Shown here: positions 8,636 to 16,913 of the stretch, piece by piece
Position numbering within the stretch: the stretch's first letter is position 1
Layout of the letters: the number at the start of each line of letters is the position of its first letter
Assembly: GCA_030537455.1 (NCBI GenBank)
Contig: JAUNMR010000018.1
Coordinates: 1-64,000, forward strand
Length of the DNA stretch: 64,000 nucleotides
Source of the DNA: Planctomycetia bacterium
Lineage (GTDB): Bacteria > Planctomycetota > Planctomycetia > Pirellulales > Thermoguttaceae
Direction: 5' to 3'
Program-made: the position numbers and the translations under genes
Notes under the pieces: model-generated
Database searches by the model: none
What the model was told of the DNA's origin: nothing
The model's input: only the letters and a program-made list of their open reading frames with translations

Positions 8636-8663
8636 ATTATGACGTGAAGAACCAAAACGTCAA
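8636..8663 (-). promoter_or_regulatory. Sigma70-like promoter of the aroF leader
   Basis: On the minus strand TTGACG (8663-8658), spacer 16, CATAAT (8641-8636); each hexamer matches 5/6. The predicted transcription start is near 8629, about 60 nt before the leader peptide ATG. Confidence 0.65.
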
Positions 8664-8744
8664 GCGCGCCCTTTCGATTTTTATCAAGATTTTATCATTC
8701 AGTGATATTTAGCTCGCTTATTCCAGTGTTCAATGCGCATAAGA

Positions 8745-8773
8745 TTGAAAAGGACGGAGCTATCTTCTATAAT
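8745..8773 (+). promoter_or_regulatory. Sigma70-like promoter for the esterase pair
   Basis: TTGAAA at 8745-8750, spacer 17, TATAAT at 8768-8773. The longer reading frame that opens at 8733 starts upstream of this promoter and so cannot be the translated form; the start is ATG 8835. Confidence 0.7.
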
Positions 8774-8834
8774 GTCAGAGGTAATCTTTGCGTCTATTGG
8801 ACGCGTTTTTTCCCGTCATCCCCTTGGAGTCGCT

Positions 8835-9746
8835 ATGCTTCGTCTATACCCTTTCCGTGCGCTCGCGCGCGCGTTTGCGTTTTCCGCCCTGCTCCTCTGC
8901 GCCAGCGTTTCTCTCGCGCAAAGCGTTGAACGTATTGACCTTTGGCCCGACCTTGCGCCTGGCGAAACCGTGCGCGAACCCGACGTCGTGGCCGAAGGCA
9001 ACCCCGATAAACCCGCCCAGCGCGTGACCACGCCCTATCTGCTCGTGAGCAAGCCGGAAAAGCAAACCAAAGACGTCGCCATTCTGATCTTTCCCGGCGG
9101 CGGATTTAACGTCTGCTTCTATCACAACGAGGGAGAAGATATCGCTAAGTACTGGAACGAACGCGGTTATCTTACCGCCGTACTGGTCTATCGCGTTCCT
9201 CGTCCTGACAACGCTCCAATCTACTCTCGCGCGCTCCAAGACGCTCAACGCGCCGTGCGTATTATCCGCGCTAACGCCGAGAAATACGGCGTCTCCCCGG
9301 AGCGAATCGGCGCGCAAGGCTTCTCCGCCGGCTCCTGCCTGTGCCTCCTGACCGCGGTTAACTCCGAAACCGTGACCTATCAGCCGCTCGACGACCTCGA
9401 TAAACTCCCCGCCAACCTAGCCTTCGCCATTCCCGTCTACCCCGCCTACGTGCTCGACGACGGCGCGCGCGACCCCAATGCCAACAAAGGTCTCGACGCC
9501 GCAATTCTCCCAGACTTCCATTTTGACGACCATACCCCGCCGATGTGCCTCATTCATGGCGACGCCGATATCTACTCGCCACTCGGCTCCGTCGAGGTCT
9601 ATAAGCGCTTGCGCAAAATGAATATCCCCGCGGAAATTCATATCTTCTCCGGCGCACCTCACGGCTTTATGTTCTGGGACGATAAAGTCAACGCCAATAC
9701 CTGGCTCGACCGATGCTCCGCATGGCTGGAAACGATCGGGTTCTAA
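8835..9746 (+). CDS. Secreted alpha/beta-hydrolase esterase (BD-FAE/acetyl esterase-like)
   Basis: A 303-residue exported esterase. The signal peptide ends near residue 29 (ASVSLAQ). The oxyanion loop reads IFPGGGF (84-91), the nucleophile elbow GFSAGS gives Ser164, and the Asp of IHGDADIYSP (about 254) and the His of GAPHGF (about 281) complete the triad. Similar proteins deacetylate xylan or cleave feruloyl and other sugar esters; the exact ester is an inference. GGAG lies 8 nt before ATG 8835. The next esterase starts 30 nt downstream, so the two form an operon, consistent with plant-polysaccharide deacylation outside the cell. Confidence 0.82.
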   Translation: MLRLYPFRALARAFAFSALLLCASVSLAQSVERIDLWPDLAPGETVREPDVVAEGNPDKPAQRVTTPYLLVSKPEKQTKDVAILIFPGGGFNVCFYHNEGEDIAKYWNERGYLTAVLVYRVPRPDNAPIYSRALQDAQRAVRIIRANAEKYGVSPERIGAQGFSAGSCLCLLTAVNSETVTYQPLDDLDKLPANLAFAIPVYPAYVLDDGARDPNANKGLDAAILPDFHFDDHTPPMCLIHGDADIYSPLGSVEVYKRLRKMNIPAEIHIFSGAPHGFMFWDDKVNANTWLDRCSAWLETIGF

Positions 9747-9776
9747 TTTTTTTCTAACCGCCTCAAGGAGAATGAC

Positions 9777-10619
9777 TTGAAACGCTTCAATCTGTTCTCG
9801 CTTCTTTTGACTTGCGCCCTGACATGTCTGTGCCCCATAAGCTTTGCCCAAACGCCCCCAGGGAACGACCAAGCCGCCTCGGCGTCGGCGCAGCTTCCCA
9901 GTAAAGACAAGTTCCTCATTGTCGTGCTCGCGGGTCAGTCCAATATGGCGGGTCGCGGCAAGGTCGCCGACTTTGATAAAACGCCCGTGCCCCGCGTGTT
10001 TATGCTCACACGCGAGGGACAATGGGTTCCTGCCGTTGAGCCGGTTCATTATGACAAATCCGTGGCGGGCGTTGGACCGGGTCGTGAATTCGCGCGTCTT
10101 CTCGCGGAAAGCAATCCCCAAATTGCGGTCGGTCTGGTTCCCACCGCCTGTGGCGGCTCGCCAATTGACTCCTGGACCCCTGGAGCTTATTGGGGTCAGA
10201 CGAAATCTCACCCCTACGACGACGCGCTCGCGCGTGTGCGTCGCGCACAAGAGGACGGCGTTCTTGCGGCGATCCTGTGGCGTCAGGGCGAAGCGGACTG
10301 CTCGCCCGAGAAAGGCGCGGAGCATCTAGAGAAACTCAAAGCGCTCTTCGAAAGATTTCGCCAAGATTTTAATTCGCCCGAGGTTCCGATCCTTGTGGGC
10401 GAACTCTACCAGTACCCGAACCCCAGCGTCGGCGCCAGCCTCGTGCGTCAGGCTCATATCGACGTAACCAAAGAATTGCCACGCGTTGCGTTTGTCTCCG
10501 CCGAAGGCGCGACTCTCAACCCCGATAATGTTCATTTCGACCGCGATAGCCAAATCGAACAGGGTCGTCGGTTCTTCCAAGCTTACCAAGAGCTTGTCGC
10601 TGAACAGCCGAAAGAATAA
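9777..10619 (+). CDS. Secreted SASA-family (sialate O-acetylesterase-like) carbohydrate esterase
   Basis: A 280-residue exported SGNH-type esterase. The signal peptide covers about residues 1-24 (core LFSLLLTCALTCL, end SFAQ). The nucleophile block is VLAGQSNMAG with Ser55. Further blocks are PTACGGSPIDSW and LWRQGEADC, and the C-terminal DNVHFD carries the catalytic Asp/His pair near 250-255. The family removes acetyl groups from sialic acid or xylan. The start is TTG: AAGGAG at 9765 is 6 nt before it, whereas the nearby ATG at 9772 runs into a stop after two codons. It is co-transcribed with the esterase upstream. Confidence 0.83.
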   Translation: MKRFNLFSLLLTCALTCLCPISFAQTPPGNDQAASASAQLPSKDKFLIVVLAGQSNMAGRGKVADFDKTPVPRVFMLTREGQWVPAVEPVHYDKSVAGVGPGREFARLLAESNPQIAVGLVPTACGGSPIDSWTPGAYWGQTKSHPYDDALARVRRAQEDGVLAAILWRQGEADCSPEKGAEHLEKLKALFERFRQDFNSPEVPILVGELYQYPNPSVGASLVRQAHIDVTKELPRVAFVSAEGATLNPDNVHFDRDSQIEQGRRFFQAYQELVAEQPKE

Positions 10620-10652
10620 CGCATCCTGCGCCGCTACGCATCGGACAAACGC

Positions 10653-10694
10653 CAAAAAAAACGCGTCGAGTATTCGTTACCCGGCGCGTTTTTT
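10653..10694. terminator. Bidirectional terminator
   Basis: ACGCGTC (10661-10667) pairs with GGCGCGT (10683-10689) with one G-U, flanked by an A-run upstream and T6 downstream. It lies between the convergent esterase operon and the SIS-HAD gene. Confidence 0.75.
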
Positions 10695-10725
10695 ATGGTC
10701 TTCAATTCTCAACGAGTTGTGAACG

Positions 10726-12114
10726 CTAGCGTTGTAAAAATCGCCATAGTCTTTCTGGGTCGGCGAAGTCCGGCACGATGGCGTCGGCTCCCGCGGCGAG
10801 TAGGAACTCGCGTTTGTGCGCATTGACGCCCTCTCGCGTCGCTTCGTTCGTGGCAAGCCCCACGGCGTAACCACCGACGCTCTTAATCGCCGTTATATCA
10901 AAGCCGCCGTCGCCAAAGCCGATGAGCTCCTCACCGCTCCATGCGTGCGTGCGCATGAGATCAGCAAGAACTTGATTCTTCTCGTAGGACTTGCCCGTGT
11001 CGCTGGCGCCGTAAATCCCAAGTTCAAAGAGATTGTCAATTCCAAGTCGTTTGCACTCGCGATTGAGTCGCTCCTGGTCTGTGCCGCTGGCTAGGCACAA
11101 CGCCACGCCATTGGCTTTGAGAAGCTTGAGGAACTCAATAGCGCCGGGCGTTACCACGTCGGCAATCGTCTTCGCGCCAGAATCGACCTGTGCGAACTTG
11201 GCGTCGACGAGCTTATCGAGTTCTACGTCGTACTGTAACTTGTACTCCAACGGCGTCTTAGGCGTTCCGCCACGCTTTTCAACTTCTCGCGCTAAATGCT
11301 CGCCCAACGCGATCATCGGTCGACCGGTTTCCTTCTCAATGTAAGCGCGCACAAGGGTTTCGTATTCGCTAGGATCGGCGCCCTCGACTTGGGAAAGGGT
11401 TTCACATGCGCATCGTGTCACGGCGTCTTGCCAGCCGCACCGTAGCGCGGCGACTGTGCCGTCGAAGTCAAAGAACGCCGCTTTGATCTTGCGCCCGGTC
11501 GGGGGATATTTCACAATCTCAATATCAAAGTTCACCGGCAGAACCCGTTGCATAAGCGACACAAGCGCGTGCTCATAAAGCATGTGCATGTCCTCGAGTT
11601 GCTCCATGGAATTCGTCGGGGCAATGAGTATTTCATCGCAGAAATCCTTCATTTTACCACCGTCGCGCCCACCGAACCCAATGGTCGTAAGTCCCATTTC
11701 CTTAGCAACTTGCAGACCTTTGACAATATTCGGCGAGTTGCCGCTGCCGCTGAAGACGATCAAGACGTCGCCGGGATTGGCGTAGCTGCGCAGTTGAATC
11801 GCGTAGATATCTTCATACGCAAAGTCATTCGCCAGACAGGTTACAATCGGCGTACTGTCGTTAAGGCAGACCGCGCGATAGCCCTCTCGACCACACACGC
11901 GCGCGCCCTTGAGCAGGTCGTTGCACATATGCGACGCGGTCGCCGCGCTTCCGCCATTGCCCGCGGTGTAGATTCGAGCGCCTGTCTCTTTGGTCTTTAA
12001 GATAATTTCGCCGATCTTCGCGAGCGTTCGGAAGTTCGAACGCATAAGATCTTCTGCAACTTGCCCGGCATATTGAGTTAGGAAATTCGCCGCGGCGTCA
12101 ATTTGGTAATTCAT
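10726..12114 (-). CDS. Fusion of phosphoheptose-isomerase-like SIS domain and HAD phosphatase
   Basis: A 462-residue cytoplasmic protein with two enzymes in one chain. Residues about 5-200 form a SIS domain like sedoheptulose-7-phosphate isomerase GmhA: AGNGGSAATASHM, then VFSGSGNSPN for phosphate binding, and LEDMHMLYEH. The last stretch aligns with the GmhA metal-site helix but has Glu where GmhA has Gln. Residues about 208-462 are a HAD hydrolase: FFDFDGTV with the catalytic Asp pair, LASGTDQ, and GFGDGGFD for Mg2+. The HAD part is of the phosphoglycolate-phosphatase type, not GmhB. It could isomerise and dephosphorylate a sugar phosphate, perhaps a heptose; the substrate is inference. ATG 12114 is preferred because a promoter overlaps the longer 5' frame. 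Confidence 0.82.
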   Translation of the reverse strand: MNYQIDAAANFLTQYAGQVAEDLMRSNFRTLAKIGEIILKTKETGARIYTAGNGGSAATASHMCNDLLKGARVCGREGYRAVCLNDSTPIVTCLANDFAYEDIYAIQLRSYANPGDVLIVFSGSGNSPNIVKGLQVAKEMGLTTIGFGGRDGGKMKDFCDEILIAPTNSMEQLEDMHMLYEHALVSLMQRVLPVNFDIEIVKYPPTGRKIKAAFFDFDGTVAALRCGWQDAVTRCACETLSQVEGADPSEYETLVRAYIEKETGRPMIALGEHLAREVEKRGGTPKTPLEYKLQYDVELDKLVDAKFAQVDSGAKTIADVVTPGAIEFLKLLKANGVALCLASGTDQERLNRECKRLGIDNLFELGIYGASDTGKSYEKNQVLADLMRTHAWSGEELIGFGDGGFDITAIKSVGGYAVGLATNEATREGVNAHKREFLLAAGADAIVPDFADPERLWRFLQR

Positions 12115-12247
12115 ACCTACGCGCCTTTTGTACGCAGTGCGCCTGTGCCTTTGTGCATTTACACACGCCGGTTCTGACACAACCCATAGAACGTTAATCA
12201 CGTAACGCCGACGCCACGTGCTCACGCTCCCCTTTATATCTTGGAGC

Positions 12248-12275
12248 ATTATAAAACGCTAGTGGTAGTTGACAA
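12248..12275 (-). promoter_or_regulatory. Sigma70-like promoter for the SIS-HAD gene
   Basis: On the minus strand TTGTCA (12275-12270), spacer 16, TATAAT (12253-12248). Transcription would start near 12241, about 125 nt before ATG 12114. Together with the promoter at 12386 it accounts for the 400-base divergent gap. Confidence 0.68.
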
Positions 12276-12385
12276 GTCCCCAAAGTTGAATTCAACCGTC
12301 TGCTTGCCGCCGTCTTGCGCGTTCCCCCCGATACCCTTGAAAGTGATTCTGAGTGGGGATTAGCCCCATATTTTGCAAAAGAGAG

Positions 12386-12414
12386 TTGAAAAAATAGCGC
12401 CTAGCGATTATACT
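12386..12414 (+). promoter_or_regulatory. Sigma70-like promoter for the sugar-phosphate isomerase-like gene
   Basis: TTGAAA at 12386-12391, spacer 17, TATACT at 12409-12414. The leader to ATG 12516 is about 95 nt. Confidence 0.62.
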
Positions 12415-12515
12415 CAAGTCATGTCGCGCCGTGCTTGCCTCGGCGTAATAGATCACACGTGGCGAGGTTCACGTGTCGTTCGGATTAGTGACACAGAGCC
12501 CATAGGAAGAATGAT

Positions 12516-13358
12516 ATGGAAAATATGGCAGTTGGCGTTTTCGCCAGTATCGACGCCGGTTTGGGCGTTAAGCTAGAAGTGGTTCGCGACCTCGGTATTA
12601 AGACCATCCAACTCCACACGCCTGCGAAGGAATCCCGTACGCCCGAAAATGCGAAGGCGTTCCTGGCCAAACTGAAGGACTATGACATTACCACGACGGT
12701 TGTCTTCCTGGGCTTCGAAGGCGAATCCTACGCGACGATCGCCAAAGCTGCGGAAACGGTCGGCTTCGTTCCGGCCGCGACGCGCGCCGCTCGTCTGCAA
12801 GAGTCCCGTGAGATCGCGGATTTCGCGAAACTCCTCGGCGTCGACGCGATTGGCTCCCACATTGGTTTCGTTCCCCACGACTCCTCGTCGACCGAATACA
12901 AAGAAATGGTCGCCGCGATCCAGGAATACTGCGATTACCTCAAAGGAAACGGTCAGCGCCTTCACCTTGAAACCGGTCAAGAGAAAGCGGAAAACCTCCT
13001 TGCGTTCCTCAAAGACGTCGGTCGCGATAATATCTTCATCAACTTCGACCCCGCGAACTTGATCCTCTACGGTATGGACCATCCGATCGACGCGCTCAAG
13101 CAGGTCGCCCCTTACGTTCGCTCCTGCCACTGCAAAGACGCGTTGCCCACCACCGGTACCCCGGGAGTCGATTGGGGACAAGAAGTGCCCTTCGGGCAAG
13201 GTCAAGTCGACGCGAAACTCTTTATTAAAACCCTGAAAGAAATCGGCTACACCGGTCCGCTTACGATCGAACGCGAAATTCCCGAAGAACCCGAACGCCA
13301 AAAGGCGGAAATTGGTCAAGCGCTCGAACTGATCGAATCGATTAAGGCGTCGCTGTAA
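12516..13358 (+). CDS. Sugar phosphate isomerase/epimerase-like TIM-barrel protein
   Basis: A 280-residue protein of the xylose-isomerase-like (AP endonuclease 2) TIM-barrel superfamily. Metal-ligand-type positions are visible as HLETGQE (about 149-155), FINFDPANL (about 172-180), CHCKDA (about 205-210) and the late TIERE. There is no signal peptide, so it should act in the cytoplasm. Members interconvert ketoses, hexuronates or inositol derivatives, or act as 3-dehydroshikimate dehydratases; the substrate cannot be chosen here. AGGAAG lies just before ATG 12516. The next small gene is 99 nt downstream but has its own promoter-like sequence. Confidence 0.85.
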   Translation: MENMAVGVFASIDAGLGVKLEVVRDLGIKTIQLHTPAKESRTPENAKAFLAKLKDYDITTTVVFLGFEGESYATIAKAAETVGFVPAATRAARLQESREIADFAKLLGVDAIGSHIGFVPHDSSSTEYKEMVAAIQEYCDYLKGNGQRLHLETGQEKAENLLAFLKDVGRDNIFINFDPANLILYGMDHPIDALKQVAPYVRSCHCKDALPTTGTPGVDWGQEVPFGQGQVDAKLFIKTLKEIGYTGPLTIEREIPEEPERQKAEIGQALELIESIKASL

Positions 13359-13392
13359 GCTATTGCGTCTTGCGATTTATCTATCCTCTGCA

Positions 13393-13426
13393 TTGCAATC
13401 AGTCTAGCATGACATTACGATTGCAA
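13393..13426 (+). promoter_or_regulatory. Promoter-like sequence with overlapping inverted repeat
   Basis: TTGCAA (13393-13398), spacer 17, TACGAT (13416-13421). The 8-bp inverted repeat TTGCAATC (13393-13400) and GATTGCAA (13419-13426) covers both hexamers. The arrangement would suit an operator or a hairpin; both readings are weak without comparison. Confidence 0.38.
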
Positions 13427-13457
13427 GACAGTTGCTTTATACCTCCAAAGGAATACT

Positions 13458-13763
13458 ATGGCGAGTTTACGTAAAGAAATTCCCCATTGCCTAAGTCAAG
13501 ACGAAGCGGCGCGCCGCATTCGTGAGCGCATCTCCTCTGAAAAGATCAATAAGGCCAATGTCGTTAAAGTCACCAAAGAAGTTTGGATCGACCCGTATAA
13601 CCTCGATTTCGCCATGACGATCTTTAACTACCGAATCGACGGCTCCCTCGGAATCGGCGATTCCACGGTCGCTCTGACGCTTAACCTCCCCATGGGCGCC
13701 AGCGTCTTCAAAGGGGTGATCGAAGAACAAATCAGTCAGCAGATGAATACGCTTTTGAACTAA
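13458..13763 (+). CDS. Small protein resembling the polyhydroxyalkanoic acid system family
   Basis: A 101-residue soluble protein. The pattern is a short basic start, a helical segment rich in Arg/Glu (residues 14-35), a beta region with W..DPYNLDFAMTIFNYRIDGSLGIGD, and a C-terminal amphipathic helix that follows NLPMGASVFKGVIEEQI. This order (helix, strand with G-x-G turn, then hydrophobic helix ending in QxxxLL) resembles the PHA_gran_rgn family. The match is by eye only. No PHA synthase or phasin is nearby, so a role in storage granules is not supported by context. AAAGGAA precedes the ATG. Confidence 0.55.
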   Translation: MASLRKEIPHCLSQDEAARRIRERISSEKINKANVVKVTKEVWIDPYNLDFAMTIFNYRIDGSLGIGDSTVALTLNLPMGASVFKGVIEEQISQQMNTLLN

Positions 13764-13788
13764 CGCGCGTCTGCTCATTTCAACGCCA

Positions 13789-13826
13789 AAAAAACGGTCG
13801 CTCGTTCATCGACGCGACCGTTTTTG
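13789..13826. terminator. Bidirectional terminator
   Basis: CGGTCGC (13795-13801) pairs with GCGACCG (13814-13820), with A5 before and T5 after. It sits between the small protein gene and the end of the minus-strand peptidase gene. Confidence 0.82.
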
Positions 13827-13949
13827 ACGCTTCGCGTCGCGCTTGCTAGACCTCACACTTCCGCAAGCTGACCGACGCTACAACGTCCCTTCATATTGAT
13901 AATATTTCTTCTATAAATCTTTTTTCATACTACTTTAATTCAGTTCTTC

Positions 13950-15350
13950 TCAATATCGACGTACTGCGGGCGCGCTACTATTGAGGTTGACGTTGGCGGC
14001 GTTAGGCGCAACGTTGTGATTTATATTCTGTCTACCAGTTCCAACAGCGGCGTTCGCCATCCCCGAGGGGGCAACGCTTGCAATTGCATTGGGGTTAAAA
14101 AACGGGTTAAGTTCTCGAATCGTCGCATTACCAGCGTTATTTTGAATAGCGCTAGATTGGGAAGCGCTCGTGTTCGGCTGTGAAGAGATCGAACCGGCTC
14201 GCGTGGTAGTATTCGCGCTATTGCCCCGTTGATCGGTTGCTACCGACGTGAAACGCCTGTCAGAGTTTAGTTCATCGTCGCGCGACCTTGTGGTTAGCCC
14301 GGGAAAGAGCCAGCTCGGTTTGCTCGGCGGATTAACTTGACCACGTGCAATTTCATTACCATTCGCGGCGGTATTCGGCACGACTCTTGTCGTCGCTAAA
14401 ACGTTGTTTGAAGCCGAATTAACTCGTGAATTATTCGCAAGTAATCCTTGTTCGACGCCACGGGACATGTCGTTCCATTCGGGCAAAGAACGCGCGTTTG
14501 GCAATTGTGCAGGACAACCGGCAAGATCCCATTCCTTGAGCCAGCCGACCCATTCTAACTGTAGCGCGCCAAGCGACTCACAGTCATAAAACTCTTTAAC
14601 CGCACGATTCCAGTCGTTCGTCTGCATTGCCGTCTTGGCGAATTCCATCAGGCGTCGACGACCGCCAACGAGAATCAGGTACTCACAAATCGAGAAAGAT
14701 TGCGAATAAAAAGGAGTTAGATCTTCAGGATAATCCTTCATAGCAACCATTTTATTAAATGGAATACCACGCTGATTATGGACGAAACTCACGAGCATTT
14801 TGCGATAATGCGTTCGTACCTCGTCCGCTTCCACAGAGGTCGCCATTCCTTCGTCTAACCATCGTGGCGCAGGAGCGCGTAGGTAACTGGCGATAATCGT
14901 GTGAGTTACTTCATGTGGTAAAACGGAGTCGAGGATACGTTCCTGTGAACCTTGCAAGGACATTTTCCAGCCAAAGACTTCTCCGCCGTCGAATTTAAAG
15001 GAGGTCTCTCCCCCGGCAACGAGATCTTGTGCGGTTTGAACCGTAACCACACAGGGACGCGACCATCGCGGTAAACGCTCGCCCAGCCATAATTCCGCCA
15101 GTCGCGCACGATAGATCTCCGCGGCGTCGCCAACACGCGAGGCGAACTGGTAATCGTCAGCGTGCACAGAAAAATTCGCGGTATGATAGACCGCGGCGTC
15201 ACATGTGGAATAGACGGCGCACAACGCCATAACTACAGAGATGAGCGCGACGACAACGCAACGTGTCGAACACGCGCGTTTGCACATACGTATAATAGCA
15301 GAATCATAGCCGTACGAAAAACGACGGCAGAGTAGAGCCTCCATGCTCAC
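13950..15350 (-). CDS. Secreted gluzincin peptidase-like protein (MA family, DUF1570-like)
   Basis: A 466-residue protein. Hydrophobic residues 31-46 after a 25-residue basic stretch suggest a signal peptide or anchor. Zinc motif LPHEVTH gives H146, E147, H150, and WLDEGMA (E167) supplies the third ligand, as in MA-clan gluzincins. Helical repeats follow to about residue 285. The last about 180 residues are Asn/Ser/Ala-rich and low in complexity, likely unfolded or cell-wall associated. The GTG start at 15350 has AAGGAGG with 6 nt spacing, which beats the ATGs downstream. The target is unknown. The downstream-facing neighbours are the polysaccharide cluster, but 189 bases separate them. Confidence 0.72.
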   Translation of the reverse strand: MSMEALLCRRFSYGYDSAIIRMCKRACSTRCVVVALISVVMALCAVYSTCDAAVYHTANFSVHADDYQFASRVGDAAEIYRARLAELWLGERLPRWSRPCVVTVQTAQDLVAGGETSFKFDGGEVFGWKMSLQGSQERILDSVLPHEVTHTIIASYLRAPAPRWLDEGMATSVEADEVRTHYRKMLVSFVHNQRGIPFNKMVAMKDYPEDLTPFYSQSFSICEYLILVGGRRRLMEFAKTAMQTNDWNRAVKEFYDCESLGALQLEWVGWLKEWDLAGCPAQLPNARSLPEWNDMSRGVEQGLLANNSRVNSASNNVLATTRVVPNTAANGNEIARGQVNPPSKPSWLFPGLTTRSRDDELNSDRRFTSVATDQRGNSANTTTRAGSISSQPNTSASQSSAIQNNAGNATIRELNPFFNPNAIASVAPSGMANAAVGTGRQNINHNVAPNAANVNLNSSAPAVRRY

Positions 15351-15539
15351 GCTCGACCTCCTTGACCATGCTCATGCCGCGACGTCGCCGTACGCAGACA
15401 CGTTGATATGTACTACGTAATCCTCACGTAGTTGTTAACCCAACTGCTCGCTGTGCGCGTTGACTTAACACGTAGGAAGCATAGTCTTTTTTTCATTAGA
15501 TTCAAAGAGCGTTTTATAAAAAAACTTCTCCCCCAGACG

Positions 15540-16913
15540 CTAGCGTTCCCAATCGGCGCCACGGGTTTGTTCACTTGTCACCTTCAGTAGAACCTTGCCC
15601 GCCGGGGTTCTAAACGGTTCTGATATAATGCGAAACTCACAATCCATATTGAGGTATTCGAAGTCAAATGCGCGTGTGAGCTCCTCCACGCTACAGGGTC
15701 GGCGTAGCGTCGTCCAGATAATGATCTTGCCCGGCTGGCTTTGCTCTACCTGGATCGTTCGCGCTAGCGCCCACGTGTTCTCTCGACAGGACAAATTCAA
15801 GTGGGTTATGGAGAACTTTTCTCCCCCCTTGTCGACAATGTAGTCGCCAAATCTTCCCCGATCAATACAGAAGGCGCGCAAGATACCGTCGCGCGTCTCC
15901 TGTGGCGTCACGTCGTCGTCGACTCGATAACGGATCAAGGGAGACGCATAGTTCCAGTAGCATGTGCCGACCAGAGAGCACAGACCGTCGTCGATGCTCG
16001 TTTCACAGAAACCATAGCTTTGCAACGGTTTATATCCGTCGCGCTCCGTCTTTTCTGGCGCTAATATCGCACGTTCAGCATGACCATACCAAGACGTTGT
16101 GGGCCGCCCCGTGACGTCTTCGATAATACGACGCATTGAAGGGAGAGGAAACTCCGACGCCAAAAATGACCCGCGAAGAGTTGAGCGCAAGACCGCGTTC
16201 ATCTGCTGAACGCTCGCGTCTGTAGAATCAAGCCATTCGGCAAAAGAGCTAGGATAGCCGCGGTAAAAACGCACGTTACGTCGCCACGGCGCGAGCTGTA
16301 AAAAAGAGCGCGCAATCTCCGTACGAGGATGATGAATATTCAAGACCAGCGCGTGTCGTAAAGCGTCGTAATAAACCGGCGAGGCTGTCGGTTCCAGGGC
16401 GATATTCAATAGGAGGTCACGCTGACGATAGCCTAAACGTCCCCAAATCATGTGCATGTGCGCCCACTCGTTCCCGACCTGTTCCGGAGCGGAATAGAAC
16501 TTAAAGGGTTCTCCAGTCGAACCGCCGGTATAGGTCAACGTGCGACCATGCCAGGGCGCAGAGCGGTCGTTCAATGGCACGTCACGCAGCAGCGCCTTGC
16601 TCGTCATGGGAATCTTTTTGATATCGTCAAAGGATTTCAAGTCGTCTAAAGAGAACCCGTTTTCTGCGTAATAGTCCCGATAAAACCGCGTGTGTTCCAC
16701 TGCGTGCACGACAATTGCACGTACGTGTTGAAATATAAACTGCCGCTGCTCTTGCGCCGTGGCAATATTCTGGAACCAGTCCATGTCCCTAAGCGCGCGC
16801 CGATAAGCGGCGCCAAAGCCGGGACGTATGCGGTATGGCACATGCGCAAGAAGACAGCCCAAACTCTGAGGGGTTCGAACAGCGTATCTTTTTGCAAGGC
16901 TTAAAAGCGTCAT
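15540..16913 (-). CDS. CapK/PaaK-like adenylate-forming protein in the polysaccharide cluster
   Basis: A 457-residue cytoplasmic protein related to phenylacetate-CoA ligase and to CapK-type proteins of capsule loci. The phosphate-binding loop reads LTYTGGSTGEPF (126-137); an adenylation-type GFCETS and a later YRVDDDV follow. The C-terminal domain with GRFGDYIVDKGGEKFS is typical. Members activate a carboxylate by adenylation; in capsule clusters their exact role is not settled. The start ATGA overlaps the stop of the upstream glycosyltransferase by 4 nt, so it is translationally coupled and the last gene of the cluster. Confidence 0.82.
   Translation of the reverse strand: MTLLSLAKRYAVRTPQSLGCLLAHVPYRIRPGFGAAYRRALRDMDWFQNIATAQEQRQFIFQHVRAIVVHAVEHTRFYRDYYAENGFSLDDLKSFDDIKKIPMTSKALLRDVPLNDRSAPWHGRTLTYTGGSTGEPFKFYSAPEQVGNEWAHMHMIWGRLGYRQRDLLLNIALEPTASPVYYDALRHALVLNIHHPRTEIARSFLQLAPWRRNVRFYRGYPSSFAEWLDSTDASVQQMNAVLRSTLRGSFLASEFPLPSMRRIIEDVTGRPTTSWYGHAERAILAPEKTERDGYKPLQSYGFCETSIDDGLCSLVGTCYWNYASPLIRYRVDDDVTPQETRDGILRAFCIDRGRFGDYIVDKGGEKFSITHLNLSCRENTWALARTIQVEQSQPGKIIIWTTLRRPCSVEELTRAFDFEYLNMDCEFRIISEPFRTPAGKVLLKVTSEQTRGADWER

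Noticed and set aside
9417-10325. 302-codon minus-strand frame across the two esterase genes
   Set aside because: Antisense to two well-supported secreted esterases; Arg-rich product with no motif.
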